Assembly: GCA_945875935.1 (NCBI GenBank)
Contig: CAMCNE010000021.1
Span: 1-28,269 of the forward strand
Reading direction: 5' to 3'
Source of the DNA: Bordetella parapertussis
GTDB lineage: Bacteria; Pseudomonadota; Gammaproteobacteria; Burkholderiales; Burkholderiaceae_C
DNA: 28,269 nt
Below are positions 20,607 to 28,269 of the stretch, piece after piece (position 1 is the first letter of the stretch; the number at the start of each line of letters is the position of its first letter). The notes beneath the pieces are model-generated. The model ran no database searches. It had not been told where the DNA came from and worked only from the letters and a program-made list of their open reading frames with translations. Position numbers and translations under genes: made by a program.

Positions 20607-20951
20607 TCAGGCGGTCTGGGCGGCTGCGAACAGCTTGCCGCAGCGCGTTCCGGTGCGACAAAACGCCAGGATGGGCTTGGGCAGTGTGCCCAGCAGTTCG
20701 CGGAACTGCGCCACTTCCTGCGGGCTTTGCACCGCCGGGTTGACCGGAAGGTGAACGTAGGCCAGACCGGCAGCCTTGGCAGCAGCCTCGATTGCAGCAC
20801 TTGGCGGCTGATCCGGGCCACCTTCGAAGTCGGGGCGGTTGTTGATCACGCTCTTGAAGCCGGCAGCCGCCAGCGCTGCCATGGCCGCCGCATCGAGTTG
20901 TGGCGCCACGCTCAGATCGGGGCTCAGGGGTCGCAGATCAGGAAGGCTCAT
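20607..20951 (-). CDS. DUF442 / TIGR01244 family phosphatase- or sulfurtransferase-like protein
   Basis: A 114-residue protein with a dual-specificity-phosphatase-like fold. The active-site loop is FCRTGTRC with Cys98 and Arg103, and the segment AGFKSVINNRPDFEG is family typical. Relatives (the BlhA/DUF442 group) are sometimes fused to sulfide:quinone reductase or beta-lactamase-like sulfur dioxygenases, so a role in sulfur metabolism has been proposed; activity is not settled. It lies directly upstream of dctQ and 24 bases downstream of yqeY on the same strand. Confidence 0.85.
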   Translation of the reverse strand: MSLPDLRPLSPDLSVAPQLDAAAMAALAAAGFKSVINNRPDFEGGPDQPPSAAIEAAAKAAGLAYVHLPVNPAVQSPQEVAQFRELLGTLPKPILAFCRTGTRCGKLFAAAQTA

Positions 20952-20975
20952 GGGTTGGCTTTCGGTTCGGTGGGT

Positions 20976-21422
20976 TCAACCCGCGAGGGCCTGCTTGACC
21001 GCGGCGGACACCAGGCCCATGTCGGCCTTGCCCGCCAGCCGGGTCTTGACCGCGCCCATGACCTTGCCCATGTCGCCGGGCCCGGCAGCGCCCAGTTCGG
21101 TGACGATGGCACGCACTTCGGCGGCGATCTCGTCGGCGCTCATGCGTTGCGGGATGTAGCCTTCGAGCACTTGCAGCTCGGCGGTCTCCTTGTCGACCAG
21201 ATCGGTGCGACCGGCCGATGCGAACTGCGAGATCGAGTCCTTGCGCTGCTTGATCAGCTTGTCGACGATGGCGATCACCGCCGCGTCATCGAGCACCACG
21301 CGCTCGTCCACCTCGCGCTGCTTGCACGCGGCCAGCAGACCGCGGATGGTCAACAGCCGCGGTGCATCCTTGGCCCGCATGGCGGTCTTCATGTCCTCGG
21401 TGATTTGGTCTTTCAGCGTCAT
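20976..21422 (-). CDS. yqeY: GatB/YqeY domain-containing protein
   Basis: A 148-residue stand-alone YqeY protein, homologous to the tRNA-binding tail domain of GatB. The pattern LKDQITEDMKTAMRAKD, LTIRGLLAACKQREVD, YIPQRMSADEI and GDMGKVMGAVKTRLAGKADM is diagnostic. Its role is uncertain; binding of tRNA or tRNA-like substrates is assumed. It follows rpsU on the same strand with an apparent terminator between them, a pair conserved in many proteobacteria. Confidence 0.95.
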   Translation of the reverse strand: MTLKDQITEDMKTAMRAKDAPRLLTIRGLLAACKQREVDERVVLDDAAVIAIVDKLIKQRKDSISQFASAGRTDLVDKETAELQVLEGYIPQRMSADEIAAEVRAIVTELGAAGPGDMGKVMGAVKTRLAGKADMGLVSAAVKQALAG

Positions 21423-21449
21423 GGTCTGCGGACTCGATCAAGGGGAATA

Positions 21450-21474
21450 AAGAAAAAGCCCGCGATGAGCGGGC
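21450..21474 (-). terminator. Rho-independent terminator of rpsU
   Basis: On the minus strand GCCCGC-TCATC-GCGGGC (21474-21458) is followed by TTTTTCTTT (21457-21449). It ends 27 bases before the yqeY ATG, so most rpsU transcripts should stop here and yqeY would depend on read-through or a promoter overlapping this hairpin. Confidence 0.85.
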
Positions 21475-21498
21475 CCTTGGGGACTGCCGGAAGTCTGA

Positions 21499-21711
21499 TC
21501 AGAACAGCTTCTTGGGCAGTTGCATGCTGCGAACGCGCTTGTAGTGACGCTTGACGGCAGCTGCTTTCTTGCGCTTGCGCTCGGCCGTCGGCTTTTCGTA
21601 GAACTCACGGGCCCGCAGGTCAGTCAGCAAGCCGAGTTTCTCGATGGTGCGCTTGAAGCGGCGCAGTGCCACGTCGAACGGCTCGTTTTCTTTCACGCGA
21701 ATCGTAGTCAT
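21499..21711 (-). CDS. rpsU: 30S ribosomal protein S21
   Basis: A 70-residue bS21. MTTIRVKENEPFDVALRRFK at the N-terminus, EFYEKPTAERKRKKAAAVKR in the middle and the basic tail RSMQLPKKLF identify it. S21 binds near the anti-Shine-Dalgarno region and aids initiation. No convincing Shine-Dalgarno sequence precedes the ATG, in line with the idea that S21-dependent control often acts on its own message in some bacteria; this is not testable here. A good terminator follows. Confidence 0.97.
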   Translation of the reverse strand: MTTIRVKENEPFDVALRRFKRTIEKLGLLTDLRAREFYEKPTAERKRKKAAAVKRHYKRVRSMQLPKKLF

Positions 21712-21761
21712 GTATTGAAAAGGTCCAGATTGAAAGCGCCACATGCGCGAAGCCAGAGATT

Positions 21762-22976
21762 CTAACCAGCGTCTACAGGCTTGGCAACGCTTTTGGCGCA
21801 AGCCGCTGCGCTGGCCCACGCCCACTGAAAGTTGTAGCCCCCCAGCCAGCCCGTCACGTCGACCACTTCGCCAATGAAATGCAGCCCTGCGACGCGCTTG
21901 CTTTCGAGCGTGGTCGAGCTGATGTCGCGGGTGTCCACACCGCCCGCCGTGACCTCGGCCTTGCGGTAGCCCTCGGTGCCGCTGGGCACCAGCGACCAGC
22001 GCTTGAGACTGTTTGCCAGCGCCGTCAGGTCGCGGTCGCGGCACTGCGGCAACGGCTGATCGAGCACCTCGGGCTGCGTGGCCAGCCAAGCTTCGGCCAG
22101 CCGGCGTGGCAGCAGATCGGCGAGTTCGTTGGACAGCTTGCGCTTGGAGGCGTGCTTGGCGGTGCTCAGGGCGGCTTGCAGGTCGTGCTCGGGCGCCATA
22201 TCGACTTCGATCGGCGTGCCCGGGCGCCAGTAGCTCGAAATTTGCAGCACGGCCGGACCGCTCAAGCCCCGGTGCGTGAACAGCAGGTCTTCGGCGAACT
22301 CGCCTCGCGTCTTGCCGCTGCCGGTGCGCACCGTCGATTGCAATGACAGGCCCGCCAGAGCGACGAAGGGCTGCCATGCCTGCGCCTCGAAGGTCAGCGG
22401 CACGAGAGCCGGTCGGGTCTCGATGATCTTGTGGCCAAACTGGCGGGCCAGCCGGTAGCCGAAATCGGTGGCGCCGATCTTGGGAATCGACAACCCGCCG
22501 GTGGCCACCACCAGCCGCGCTGCGCGCACCACGCCGCGATCGGTGCCGATCTCGAAGCCGCCGGCGCCGTGCGTCACTTCGCCCACCGCGCAGGGCTGCC
22601 AGCGCGTGACGCCACCCGATTCGCATTCGCGCAGCAGCATGCGGATGATGTCTTCGCTGGACTCGTCGCAAAACAGCTGGCCCTTGTGCTTTTCGTGGAA
22701 GGCGATGCGGTGGCGCTGCAGCAGGTTGATGAAATCCTGCGGCGTGTGACGCGCCAGCGCCGATCGGCAAAAGTCAGGATTGGCCGAGATGAACTGCGCC
22801 GGCGTGGTGTCGCGGTTGGTGAAGTTGCAGCGCCCGCCGCCTGAGATGCGGATTTTTTCGGCCACGCGCTCGCTGTGGTCGATGAGCAGCACGCGTGCGC
22901 CCGACTGACCCGCCATGGCCGCGCAGTACAGCCCGGCGGCGCCCGCGCCGATGATGACCACCTCGAAATGCTGCAT
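21762..22976 (-). CDS. HI0933-type (YhiN) FAD-dependent oxidoreductase
   Basis: A 404-residue flavoprotein. The N-terminus FEVVIIGAGAAGLYCAAMAG is the dinucleotide-binding fold, followed by the family motif KIRISGGGRCNFTNRD. The C-terminal GLHFIGEVVDVTGWLGGYNF closes the FAD site and is highly conserved in this BaiN/YhiN/HI0933 family. The substrate is unknown for most members; BaiN homologues act in bile acid metabolism. It lies between rpsU and ppsR on the same strand with a 50-base gap before rpsU and 29 bases after ppsR. Confidence 0.93.
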   Translation of the reverse strand: MQHFEVVIIGAGAAGLYCAAMAGQSGARVLLIDHSERVAEKIRISGGGRCNFTNRDTTPAQFISANPDFCRSALARHTPQDFINLLQRHRIAFHEKHKGQLFCDESSEDIIRMLLRECESGGVTRWQPCAVGEVTHGAGGFEIGTDRGVVRAARLVVATGGLSIPKIGATDFGYRLARQFGHKIIETRPALVPLTFEAQAWQPFVALAGLSLQSTVRTGSGKTRGEFAEDLLFTHRGLSGPAVLQISSYWRPGTPIEVDMAPEHDLQAALSTAKHASKRKLSNELADLLPRRLAEAWLATQPEVLDQPLPQCRDRDLTALANSLKRWSLVPSGTEGYRKAEVTAGGVDTRDISSTTLESKRVAGLHFIGEVVDVTGWLGGYNFQWAWASAAACAKSVAKPVDAG

Positions 22977-23005
22977 GGATATCGACCTCGCGCAGGCAGC
23001 GCAGA

Positions 23006-23827
23006 TCAGTACATCAGCCGGTCGGGTCGGATGTCGCTGAGGATGGTGGTGGCGATCTCTTCGATCGACTTGTGGGTCGACGACAGCCAGGCGATGCCTT
23101 CACGGCGCATCATGGTTTCGGCTTCACGCACCTCGTAGCGGCAGTTCTCGATCGATGCGTATTTGCTGTCGGGACGACGTTCGGTGCGGATCTGGTTGAG
23201 ACGCACCGGATCGATCGTCAGCCCGAAGCACTTGGCCTTGTGGGGCGCCAGGCATGGCGGGATGTGACCGCGGTCGAAGTCTTCGGGGATCAGCGGGTAG
23301 TTGGCGGCCTTGATGCCGTGCTGCATGGCGAGGTACAGCGAGGTCGGTGTCTTGCCGCTGCGGCTGACGCCCACCAAGATGACATCGGCCACATCCAGGT
23401 TCTTCGATGACTGCCCGTCGTCGTGGGCCAGCGAGAAGTTGATGGCCTCGATGCGGTTGGTGTATTCCTGACTCTTCGCCACGTCATTGAACCGACCCAC
23501 ACGGTGGTTGGAGGTCATGCCGAATTCGGCTTCCAGCGGCTCGATGAAGGTGTTGAACAAATCAAGCACCAGGCCCTTGCAATTGGCCTTGACGATGGAC
23601 TGCACTTCGGCGTCTATCAGGGTGACGAAGACCACAGCTCGGCGACCCTCGATGTCGCACGCGTGGTTGATCTCGCGCACCACCTGATGGGCCTTGTCGG
23701 CGGTGTCGATGAAGGGCCGGCGCACATGGTGCGGGCGAATCGAGAACTGGTTGAGGATCGAATTGCCGAAGGTTTCGGCGGTGATGCCCGTGCCGTCGGA
23801 GACGAAGAAGACTGTGCGGTTGGGCAT
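23006..23827 (-). CDS. ppsR: PEP synthase regulatory protein (bifunctional kinase/pyrophosphorylase)
   Basis: A 273-residue DUF299 protein. The N-terminus RTVFFVSDGTGITAETFG and the P-loop-like GVSRSGKTPTSLYLA (153-167) are the family hallmarks. PSRP inactivates PEP synthase by ADP-dependent phosphorylation of a threonine next to the catalytic His and reverses this with phosphate. ATG at 23827 is chosen because family homology begins there; the frame continues upstream across ppsA. It is divergent from ppsA with an 82-base gap, so the enzyme and its regulator share a promoter region. Confidence 0.95.
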   Translation of the reverse strand: MPNRTVFFVSDGTGITAETFGNSILNQFSIRPHHVRRPFIDTADKAHQVVREINHACDIEGRRAVVFVTLIDAEVQSIVKANCKGLVLDLFNTFIEPLEAEFGMTSNHRVGRFNDVAKSQEYTNRIEAINFSLAHDDGQSSKNLDVADVILVGVSRSGKTPTSLYLAMQHGIKAANYPLIPEDFDRGHIPPCLAPHKAKCFGLTIDPVRLNQIRTERRPDSKYASIENCRYEVREAETMMRREGIAWLSSTHKSIEEIATTILSDIRPDRLMY

Positions 23828-23909
23828 GTTGCTTGGGCTTGGGCAATGAATCCAATCGATGATAGGGAGTTCGCCCGTAAACTCGTTTTCCTCATCACGG
23901 AGCGCTGAC

Positions 23910-26318
23910 ATGTCCACCCATTCAATGGCTACTGCCTTGGTCGTGCCCTTCGAGACATTGAGGATGAGCGACGTCGAGTCGGTCGGCGGCAAGAACGCCT
24001 CGCTCGGCGAAATGATCAGCCAGCTCGCGGCCACCGGCGTGCGGGTGCCCGGCGGATTCGCGACCACCGCTCATGCCTTTCGCCAGTTTCTGGCGCACGA
24101 CGGTCTGGCTGCTCGCATCGAGCAGCGTCTTGCCACGCTCAACACCGAAGACGTGCGCGCCCTGGCAGATGCCGGTGCGCAGATCCGCCGCTGGATCGAG
24201 GACACGCCATTTCCGGCCGACCTTGACAGCGCCATCCGCAGCCAGTTTGCGTTGCTGAGCGCGGGCAATCCCGGCGCTTCCTTCGCGGTGCGTTCGTCGG
24301 CCACGGCCGAAGACCTGCCTGACGCCAGCTTTGCCGGCCAGCAAGAAACCTTTTTGAACGTGGTGGGCATCGACGAGGTGCTGCACAAGATGAAAGAGGT
24401 GTTCGCCAGCCTCTACAACGACCGTGCCATCAGCTACCGCGTGCACAAGGGCTTCGCGCATGCCGACGTGGCCTTGTCGGCCGGCGTGCAGCGCATGGTG
24501 CGTTCCGACCTGGGCGCAGCCGGCGTGATGTTCACCATCGACACCGAAAGCGGCTTCAAGGACGTGGTGTTCATCACCTCGAGCTACGGACTGGGCGAGA
24601 CCGTGGTGCAAGGCGCTGTCAATCCCGACGAGTTCTATGTGCACAAGCCCTCGCTGCGCGCCGGCCGCCACGCCGTCATCCGGCGCAATCTGGGCTCCAA
24701 GCTGATCAAGATGGAATTTGCCAGCGCCGCCGATCGCGCTGCCAGCGGCAAGCTGGTGACCACCGTGGACACCGCGCCCGAGCAGCGCAACCGTTACTCG
24801 CTGAGCGATGCCGAGGTGAGCGAACTGGCGCAGTACGCGCTGATCATCGAGCAGCACTACGGCCGTCCGATGGACATCGAGTGGGGCAAGGACGGCGGCG
24901 ACGGCAAGCTCTACATCCTGCAGGCCCGCCCCGAGACCGTGAAGAGCCAGTCCGAGGGCAAGGCCGAGCAGCGCTACCAGCTCAAGGGCACCGGCACCGT
25001 GCTGGCCGAAGGGCGCGCCATTGGCCAGCGCATCGGCACCGGCCCGGTGCGCATCGTGCACAGCCTGGCCGACATGGACACCGTGCAGCCCGGCGACATC
25101 CTGGTCACCGACATGACCGATCCCAACTGGGAGCCGGTGATGAAGCGCGCCAGCGCCATCGTCACCAACCGCGGTGGTCGCACCTGTCACGCGGCCATCA
25201 TCGCGCGTGAACTCGGCGTGCCGGCAGTGGTCGGCTGCGGTGACGCCACCGAGTCGCTCAAGGACGGCGCGCTGGTCACCGTGGCGTGCTCCGAAGGCGA
25301 CACCGGCTACATCTACGACGGCTTGCTCGAGACCGAAGTCAGCGATGTGGTGCGCGGCGAGCTGCCCCACTGCCCGATCAAGATCATGATGAACGTGGGC
25401 AACCCGCAGCTCGCGTTCGACTTTGCGCAGATGCCCAACAGCGGCGTCGGTCTGGCGCGGCTCGAGTTCATCATCAACAACAACATCGGCGTTCACCCGA
25501 AGGCGATCCTCGACTACCCGAACATCGACCTTGACCTGAAAAAGGCGGTCGAATCGGTGGCGCGCGGTCATGCGTCGCCACGCGCGTTCTACGTCGACAA
25601 GCTCGTCGAAGGCATCGCCACCATCGCCGCCGCGTTCTGGCCCAAGCCGGTGATCGTTCGGCTGAGCGACTTCAAGAGCAACGAATACCGCAAGCTGATC
25701 GGTGGTTCACGCTACGAGCCCGAGGAAGAAAACCCGATGCTGGGCTTTCGCGGTGCCTCGCGCTACATCAGCGAAGCGTTCGGCGAGGCCTTCGCGATGG
25801 AGTGCGAGGCGCTCAAGCGCGTGCGCGGCGACATGGGCCTGACCAACGTCGAGATCATGGTTCCGTTCGTGCGCACGCTGGGCCAGGCCGAGCGCGTGAC
25901 CGAAATGCTCGCCGAGCGCGGACTCAAGCGGGCCGCCAAGGGTGGCACCGACGGGCTGCGCCTGATCATGATGTGCGAGGTGCCCAGCAACGCCATCCTG
26001 GCCGAGCAGTTCCTTGAGTTCTTCGACGGCATGTCGATCGGCTCGAACGACCTGACGCAGCTCACGCTGGGCCTGGACCGCGACTCCGGCCTCGAGTTGC
26101 TGGCGCGTGACTTCGACGAGCGCGACCCGGCCGTCAAGGCGCTGATCTCGAAGGCCATCGCGGCTTGCCGTGCGGCGGACAAATACATCGGCATTTGCGG
26201 CCAGGGCCCGAGCGATCACCCTGACTTTGCCGACTGGCTGGCCGATGAAGGCATCTTGTCGATCTCGCTCAACCCGGACACGGTGGTCGACACCTGGCAG
26301 CGACTGGCCCGGCGCTGA
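23910..26318 (+). CDS. ppsA: Phosphoenolpyruvate synthase
   Basis: An 802-residue enzyme converting pyruvate and ATP to PEP, AMP and phosphate for gluconeogenesis. An N-terminal ATP-binding domain (SVGGKNASLGEM from about residue 24, FAVRSSATAEDLPDASFAGQ) is followed by the swivelling phosphohistidine domain with GGRTCHAAI (catalytic His427; the preceding Thr is the PSRP target). The C-terminal PEP/pyruvate-binding barrel ends with IGICGQGPSDHPDFADWL containing the catalytic Cys. GGAG lies 7 bases before ATG 23910, which decides the start; an ATG at 23925 is the alternative. It is divergent from its regulator ppsR. Confidence 0.97.
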   Translation: MSTHSMATALVVPFETLRMSDVESVGGKNASLGEMISQLAATGVRVPGGFATTAHAFRQFLAHDGLAARIEQRLATLNTEDVRALADAGAQIRRWIEDTPFPADLDSAIRSQFALLSAGNPGASFAVRSSATAEDLPDASFAGQQETFLNVVGIDEVLHKMKEVFASLYNDRAISYRVHKGFAHADVALSAGVQRMVRSDLGAAGVMFTIDTESGFKDVVFITSSYGLGETVVQGAVNPDEFYVHKPSLRAGRHAVIRRNLGSKLIKMEFASAADRAASGKLVTTVDTAPEQRNRYSLSDAEVSELAQYALIIEQHYGRPMDIEWGKDGGDGKLYILQARPETVKSQSEGKAEQRYQLKGTGTVLAEGRAIGQRIGTGPVRIVHSLADMDTVQPGDILVTDMTDPNWEPVMKRASAIVTNRGGRTCHAAIIARELGVPAVVGCGDATESLKDGALVTVACSEGDTGYIYDGLLETEVSDVVRGELPHCPIKIMMNVGNPQLAFDFAQMPNSGVGLARLEFIINNNIGVHPKAILDYPNIDLDLKKAVESVARGHASPRAFYVDKLVEGIATIAAAFWPKPVIVRLSDFKSNEYRKLIGGSRYEPEEENPMLGFRGASRYISEAFGEAFAMECEALKRVRGDMGLTNVEIMVPFVRTLGQAERVTEMLAERGLKRAAKGGTDGLRLIMMCEVPSNAILAEQFLEFFDGMSIGSNDLTQLTLGLDRDSGLELLARDFDERDPAVKALISKAIAACRAADKYIGICGQGPSDHPDFADWLADEGILSISLNPDTVVDTWQRLARR

Positions 26319-26330
26319 GGCGCTGGCCGG

Positions 26331-26348
26331 TCTGGCCTTCGGGCCAGA
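26331..26348. terminator. TTCG-loop hairpin between convergent ppsA and moaA
   Basis: TCTGGCC-TTCG-GGCCAGA: a perfect 7-bp stem capped by the very stable TTCG tetraloop, 12 bases after the ppsA stop and 10 before the moaA stop. There is no T-tract on either side, so it may stabilise 3' ends or assist termination rather than act as a classical terminator. Confidence 0.5.
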
Positions 26349-26358
26349 AGGACTCCTC

Positions 26359-27411
26359 TCAACCGCCGATGTAGTGCATCTCGATGCGCCGCTCGCCAGT
26401 GTCCGGGTTCGCAGCCTTGCTGCCGCGCAGCTCGGAGTAGCGATCCTCGCGTCCTCGCCAGATCTGCTGGATGGCGGCGGCGATGTGCTCATCGTCGCAG
26501 CCGCTGCGCAGCAGCGCACGCAGATCGTGGCCACGGTGCGCGAACAGGCACAGATAGACCTGGCCTTCGGTCGACAGCCGCAAGCGGGTGCAGTCGCGAC
26601 AAAAAGCCCGCGTCACGCTGCTGATCACCCCGATCTCGCCGGCGCCATCGCGGTAGCGCCAGCGCTGGGCGGTTTCGCCGGTCTCGTTGGCTTGCAGGGT
26701 TTCGAGCGGGTACCGCGAATGGATGAGCGCGATGAGCTCTGCCGAGGGCAGCACCTCGTCCATGCGCCAGCCGTTGGTGGTGCCCACATCCATGAACTCG
26801 ATGAAGCGCACGATCGCGTCCGAGCCGCGAAAGTGCTCGACCATGGGCAGGATCTGGCTGTCGTTGGTGCCGCGCCTGACCACCATGTTGATCTTGATCG
26901 GCGCGAAGCCCGCGCGCCGTGCTGCTTCAATGCCTTCGAGCACATCGGCCACCGGAAAGTCGACGTCGTTCATGCGCCGAAAGATCGCGTTGTCGATCGC
27001 ATCGACGCTCACCGCGAGGCGACTCAGACCGGCATCGCGCAGCGCCTGTGCCTTTTTCGCGAGCAACGAGCCGTTGGTGGTGAGCGTGAGGTCGACCGCT
27101 TGGCCTTCGGGTGTGCGCAAGCGGCTGAGCATCTCGACAAGTCGCTCAAGGTCTTTTCGCAGCAGCGGCTCGCCACCCGTCAGGCGGAGTTTTTGCACCC
27201 CCTGAGCCACGAACACGCGCGCGAGTCGGGTGATCTCTTCGAAGCTCAGCAGTTCTTCGTGGGCGAGAAAGACATGACGACGGTCGAAGACCTCCTTGGG
27301 CATGCAGTAGCTGCAACGAAAGTTGCAACGGTCGGTGACCGAGATGCGCAGATCGCGCAAGGGACGGCCCAGGCCGTCGGTCAGTGGTCGGTGAGCGGCG
27401 CCTTCAAGCAT
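26359..27411 (-). CDS. moaA: GTP 3',8-cyclase MoaA
   Basis: A 350-residue radical SAM enzyme for the first step of molybdenum cofactor synthesis. The N-terminal cluster motif CNFRCSYCMP has Cys29, Cys33 and Cys36. The second cluster, which binds GTP, uses Cys271, Cys274 (FCRDC) and Cys288. The TGGEPLLRKDL motif and the C-terminal HYIGG needed for activity are present. ATG at 27411 is preferred since the family sequence begins within 10 residues; the frame runs upstream through low-complexity sequence. It is convergent with ppsA and downstream of the NlpC/P60 gene. Confidence 0.96.
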   Translation of the reverse strand: MLEGAAHRPLTDGLGRPLRDLRISVTDRCNFRCSYCMPKEVFDRRHVFLAHEELLSFEEITRLARVFVAQGVQKLRLTGGEPLLRKDLERLVEMLSRLRTPEGQAVDLTLTTNGSLLAKKAQALRDAGLSRLAVSVDAIDNAIFRRMNDVDFPVADVLEGIEAARRAGFAPIKINMVVRRGTNDSQILPMVEHFRGSDAIVRFIEFMDVGTTNGWRMDEVLPSAELIALIHSRYPLETLQANETGETAQRWRYRDGAGEIGVISSVTRAFCRDCTRLRLSTEGQVYLCLFAHRGHDLRALLRSGCDDEHIAAAIQQIWRGREDRYSELRGSKAANPDTGERRIEMHYIGG

Positions 27412-27460
27412 CAAACCATTGTGCGGTCTGGCACCCGCCGCACATGGCGCGAGGTGGCTC

Positions 27461-28117
27461 TCAGCGGCCGGTGGCGGGGGCGGTTGCAGCCGGTGGCTGG
27501 TACTCGTTGGGCGCTTCAGCACGGCGCGCACCGGTGAAGCGCTGGTTCCAGTAGGCAAAGCGCATGTCATCGACACGCACCTTGGAGCCGGTGCTTGGCG
27601 AGTGGATGAACTTGCCGTCACCGATGTAGATGCCCACGTGCGAAAACGTGCGCTTCAGGGTGTTGAAAAACACCAGGTCGCCAGGCCGCAGTTCATCGCG
27701 CTGCACCTCGACCAAGCCGGCCGCACTGGCCTGATCGTCGACCCGACGCGGCAGCACCAGCCCCAGACTCATCTCGAACATGTGGCGCGTGAACCCGCTG
27801 CAATCGAAACCGCCGGCGCCGCCAGAGCCCCCCAGTCGGTACGGCACGCCGAGAAAGTTCATGGCCGTGATGACCATGTCTGAGGCGCCATCGCGAAGCT
27901 TCTGCGCCAAGCCGGTGGGGGCAGGCTGGGTGGCTGCATCGGCGGGGATCAGGCCGCGTTCGAGCAGCAACTGCGACACCGCATCGAGACGCTCATCGGG
28001 GGCGGCCATCGCCAGCGCCGGGCCCATCAAGGCCACCAGAAGGCAGGCTCGAGTGCAGCGCTTGAAGCCCGCACCGAGACCCACGGTCCACGGGCGAGGC
28101 TCTCGTCGGCTCAGCAT
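27461..28117 (-). CDS. NlpC/P60 (C40 family) cell-wall peptidase
   Basis: A 218-residue protein. A signal peptide with hydrophobic core CLLVALMGPALAMAA (about 24-39) points to export. The catalytic domain (about 78-196) has Cys106 in GFDCSGFT, His160 in SHVGIYIG and His172 in FIHSPSTG, a complete NlpC/P60 triad that cleaves peptide bonds of peptidoglycan stems. An Ala/Pro tail follows. ATG at 28117 is preferred because of the signal peptide; the frame is open to 28147. The specific cell-wall role is unknown. Confidence 0.9.
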   Translation of the reverse strand: MLSRREPRPWTVGLGAGFKRCTRACLLVALMGPALAMAAPDERLDAVSQLLLERGLIPADAATQPAPTGLAQKLRDGASDMVITAMNFLGVPYRLGGSGGAGGFDCSGFTRHMFEMSLGLVLPRRVDDQASAAGLVEVQRDELRPGDLVFFNTLKRTFSHVGIYIGDGKFIHSPSTGSKVRVDDMRFAYWNQRFTGARRAEAPNEYQPPAATAPATGR

Positions 28118-28221
28118 GGCGCGCAGGATAGGCGACGGCCTGCGCAAGCGTCAACCGGCGTGGGTGTCAGGTTGTCGAAATGAGGTGATGCGAACATCAA
28201 AGATCCATAAAAGGAGTTTCC

Positions 28222-28269
28222 ATGTTCAAGGCGCTTTTGCTCGAGAAGACCGATTCGGGCGTGTTGGCG
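28222..28269 (+). CDS. AcuI/YhdH-type MDR oxidoreductase, first 16 codons (cut by window end)
   Basis: The 16 visible residues MFKALLLEKTDSGVLA match the N-terminus of quinone-oxidoreductase-like medium-chain reductases of the AcuI/YhdH type (acrylyl-CoA reductase). AAGGAG at 28211-28216 is a good ribosome binding site 5 bases before the ATG. With so short a stretch the family is a suggestion only. Confidence 0.5.
   Translation, partial: MFKALLLEKTDSGVLA

Noticed and set aside
23922..25571. A 549-codon open frame on the minus strand opposite ppsA
   Set aside because: Antisense of a certain housekeeping gene, His/Val/Gly-rich composition and no family pattern.

Overview
The window is high-GC DNA with compact, ATGA-coupled operons. 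Its conserved gene pairs (divergent ppsR/ppsA, darP-mog divergent from pmbA, rpsU-yqeY) and the protein sequences point to a betaproteobacterium of the order Burkholderiales, most like Comamonadaceae or Sphaerotilaceae. That placement is inference from gene content; there is no rRNA in the window. No tRNA, CRISPR array, insertion sequence or recombinase gene was seen.

Layout. (1) 1-2757: a plus-strand signalling operon with the end of a tandem-receiver protein (probably a hybrid histidine kinase), a single-domain receiver, a small protein carrying a histidine-kinase H-box but no ATPase domain, and a receiver-PP2C (RsbU/SpoIIE-type) phosphatase. (2) 2779-4106: a minus-strand pair, a DnaJ-like cochaperone and a DUF2805 protein. 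(3) 4129-11751: an accessory island. Two Fic proteins and an orphan HTH antidote are separated by REP-like palindromic repeat clusters. They are followed by four two-gene toxin-antitoxin modules in series: DinJ-YafQ, TacA-TacT, PrlF-YhaV and HigB-HigA. Two of the four are damaged: the YhaV-like toxin has an apparent internal in-frame deletion, and HigB has lost its N-terminus at a junction with an unrecognised gene. (4) 11868-28269: housekeeping genes, namely suhB, trmJ, cysE, mog, darP, pmbA, a TRAP transporter split over two strands (dctP against dctQM), a DUF442 phosphatase-like protein, yqeY, rpsU, a HI0933-type flavoprotein, ppsR/ppsA, moaA, an NlpC/P60 peptidase and the first codons of an AcuI/YhdH-type reductase.

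How it fits together. The island looks like an accumulation site for stress and defence modules in a stable chromosomal neighbourhood. The REP clusters delimit single-gene units: fic2 lies between perfect 55-bp direct repeats and fic1 between near-identical 61-bp repeats, so recombination could remove or exchange them. Upstream of nearly every island unit there is a distinct operator-like inverted repeat, including three CCGCA-type palindromes spaced about 34-37 bp in front of fic2. The housekeeping part links carbon-acid uptake (TRAP), PEP synthesis and its regulator, cysteine synthesis, and two steps of molybdenum cofactor synthesis (MoaA, Mog).

The most noteworthy observations are the REP-bracketed Fic units, the fic2 operator array, the deleted YhaV, the HigB junction, and the ATPase-less H-box protein in the signalling operon.
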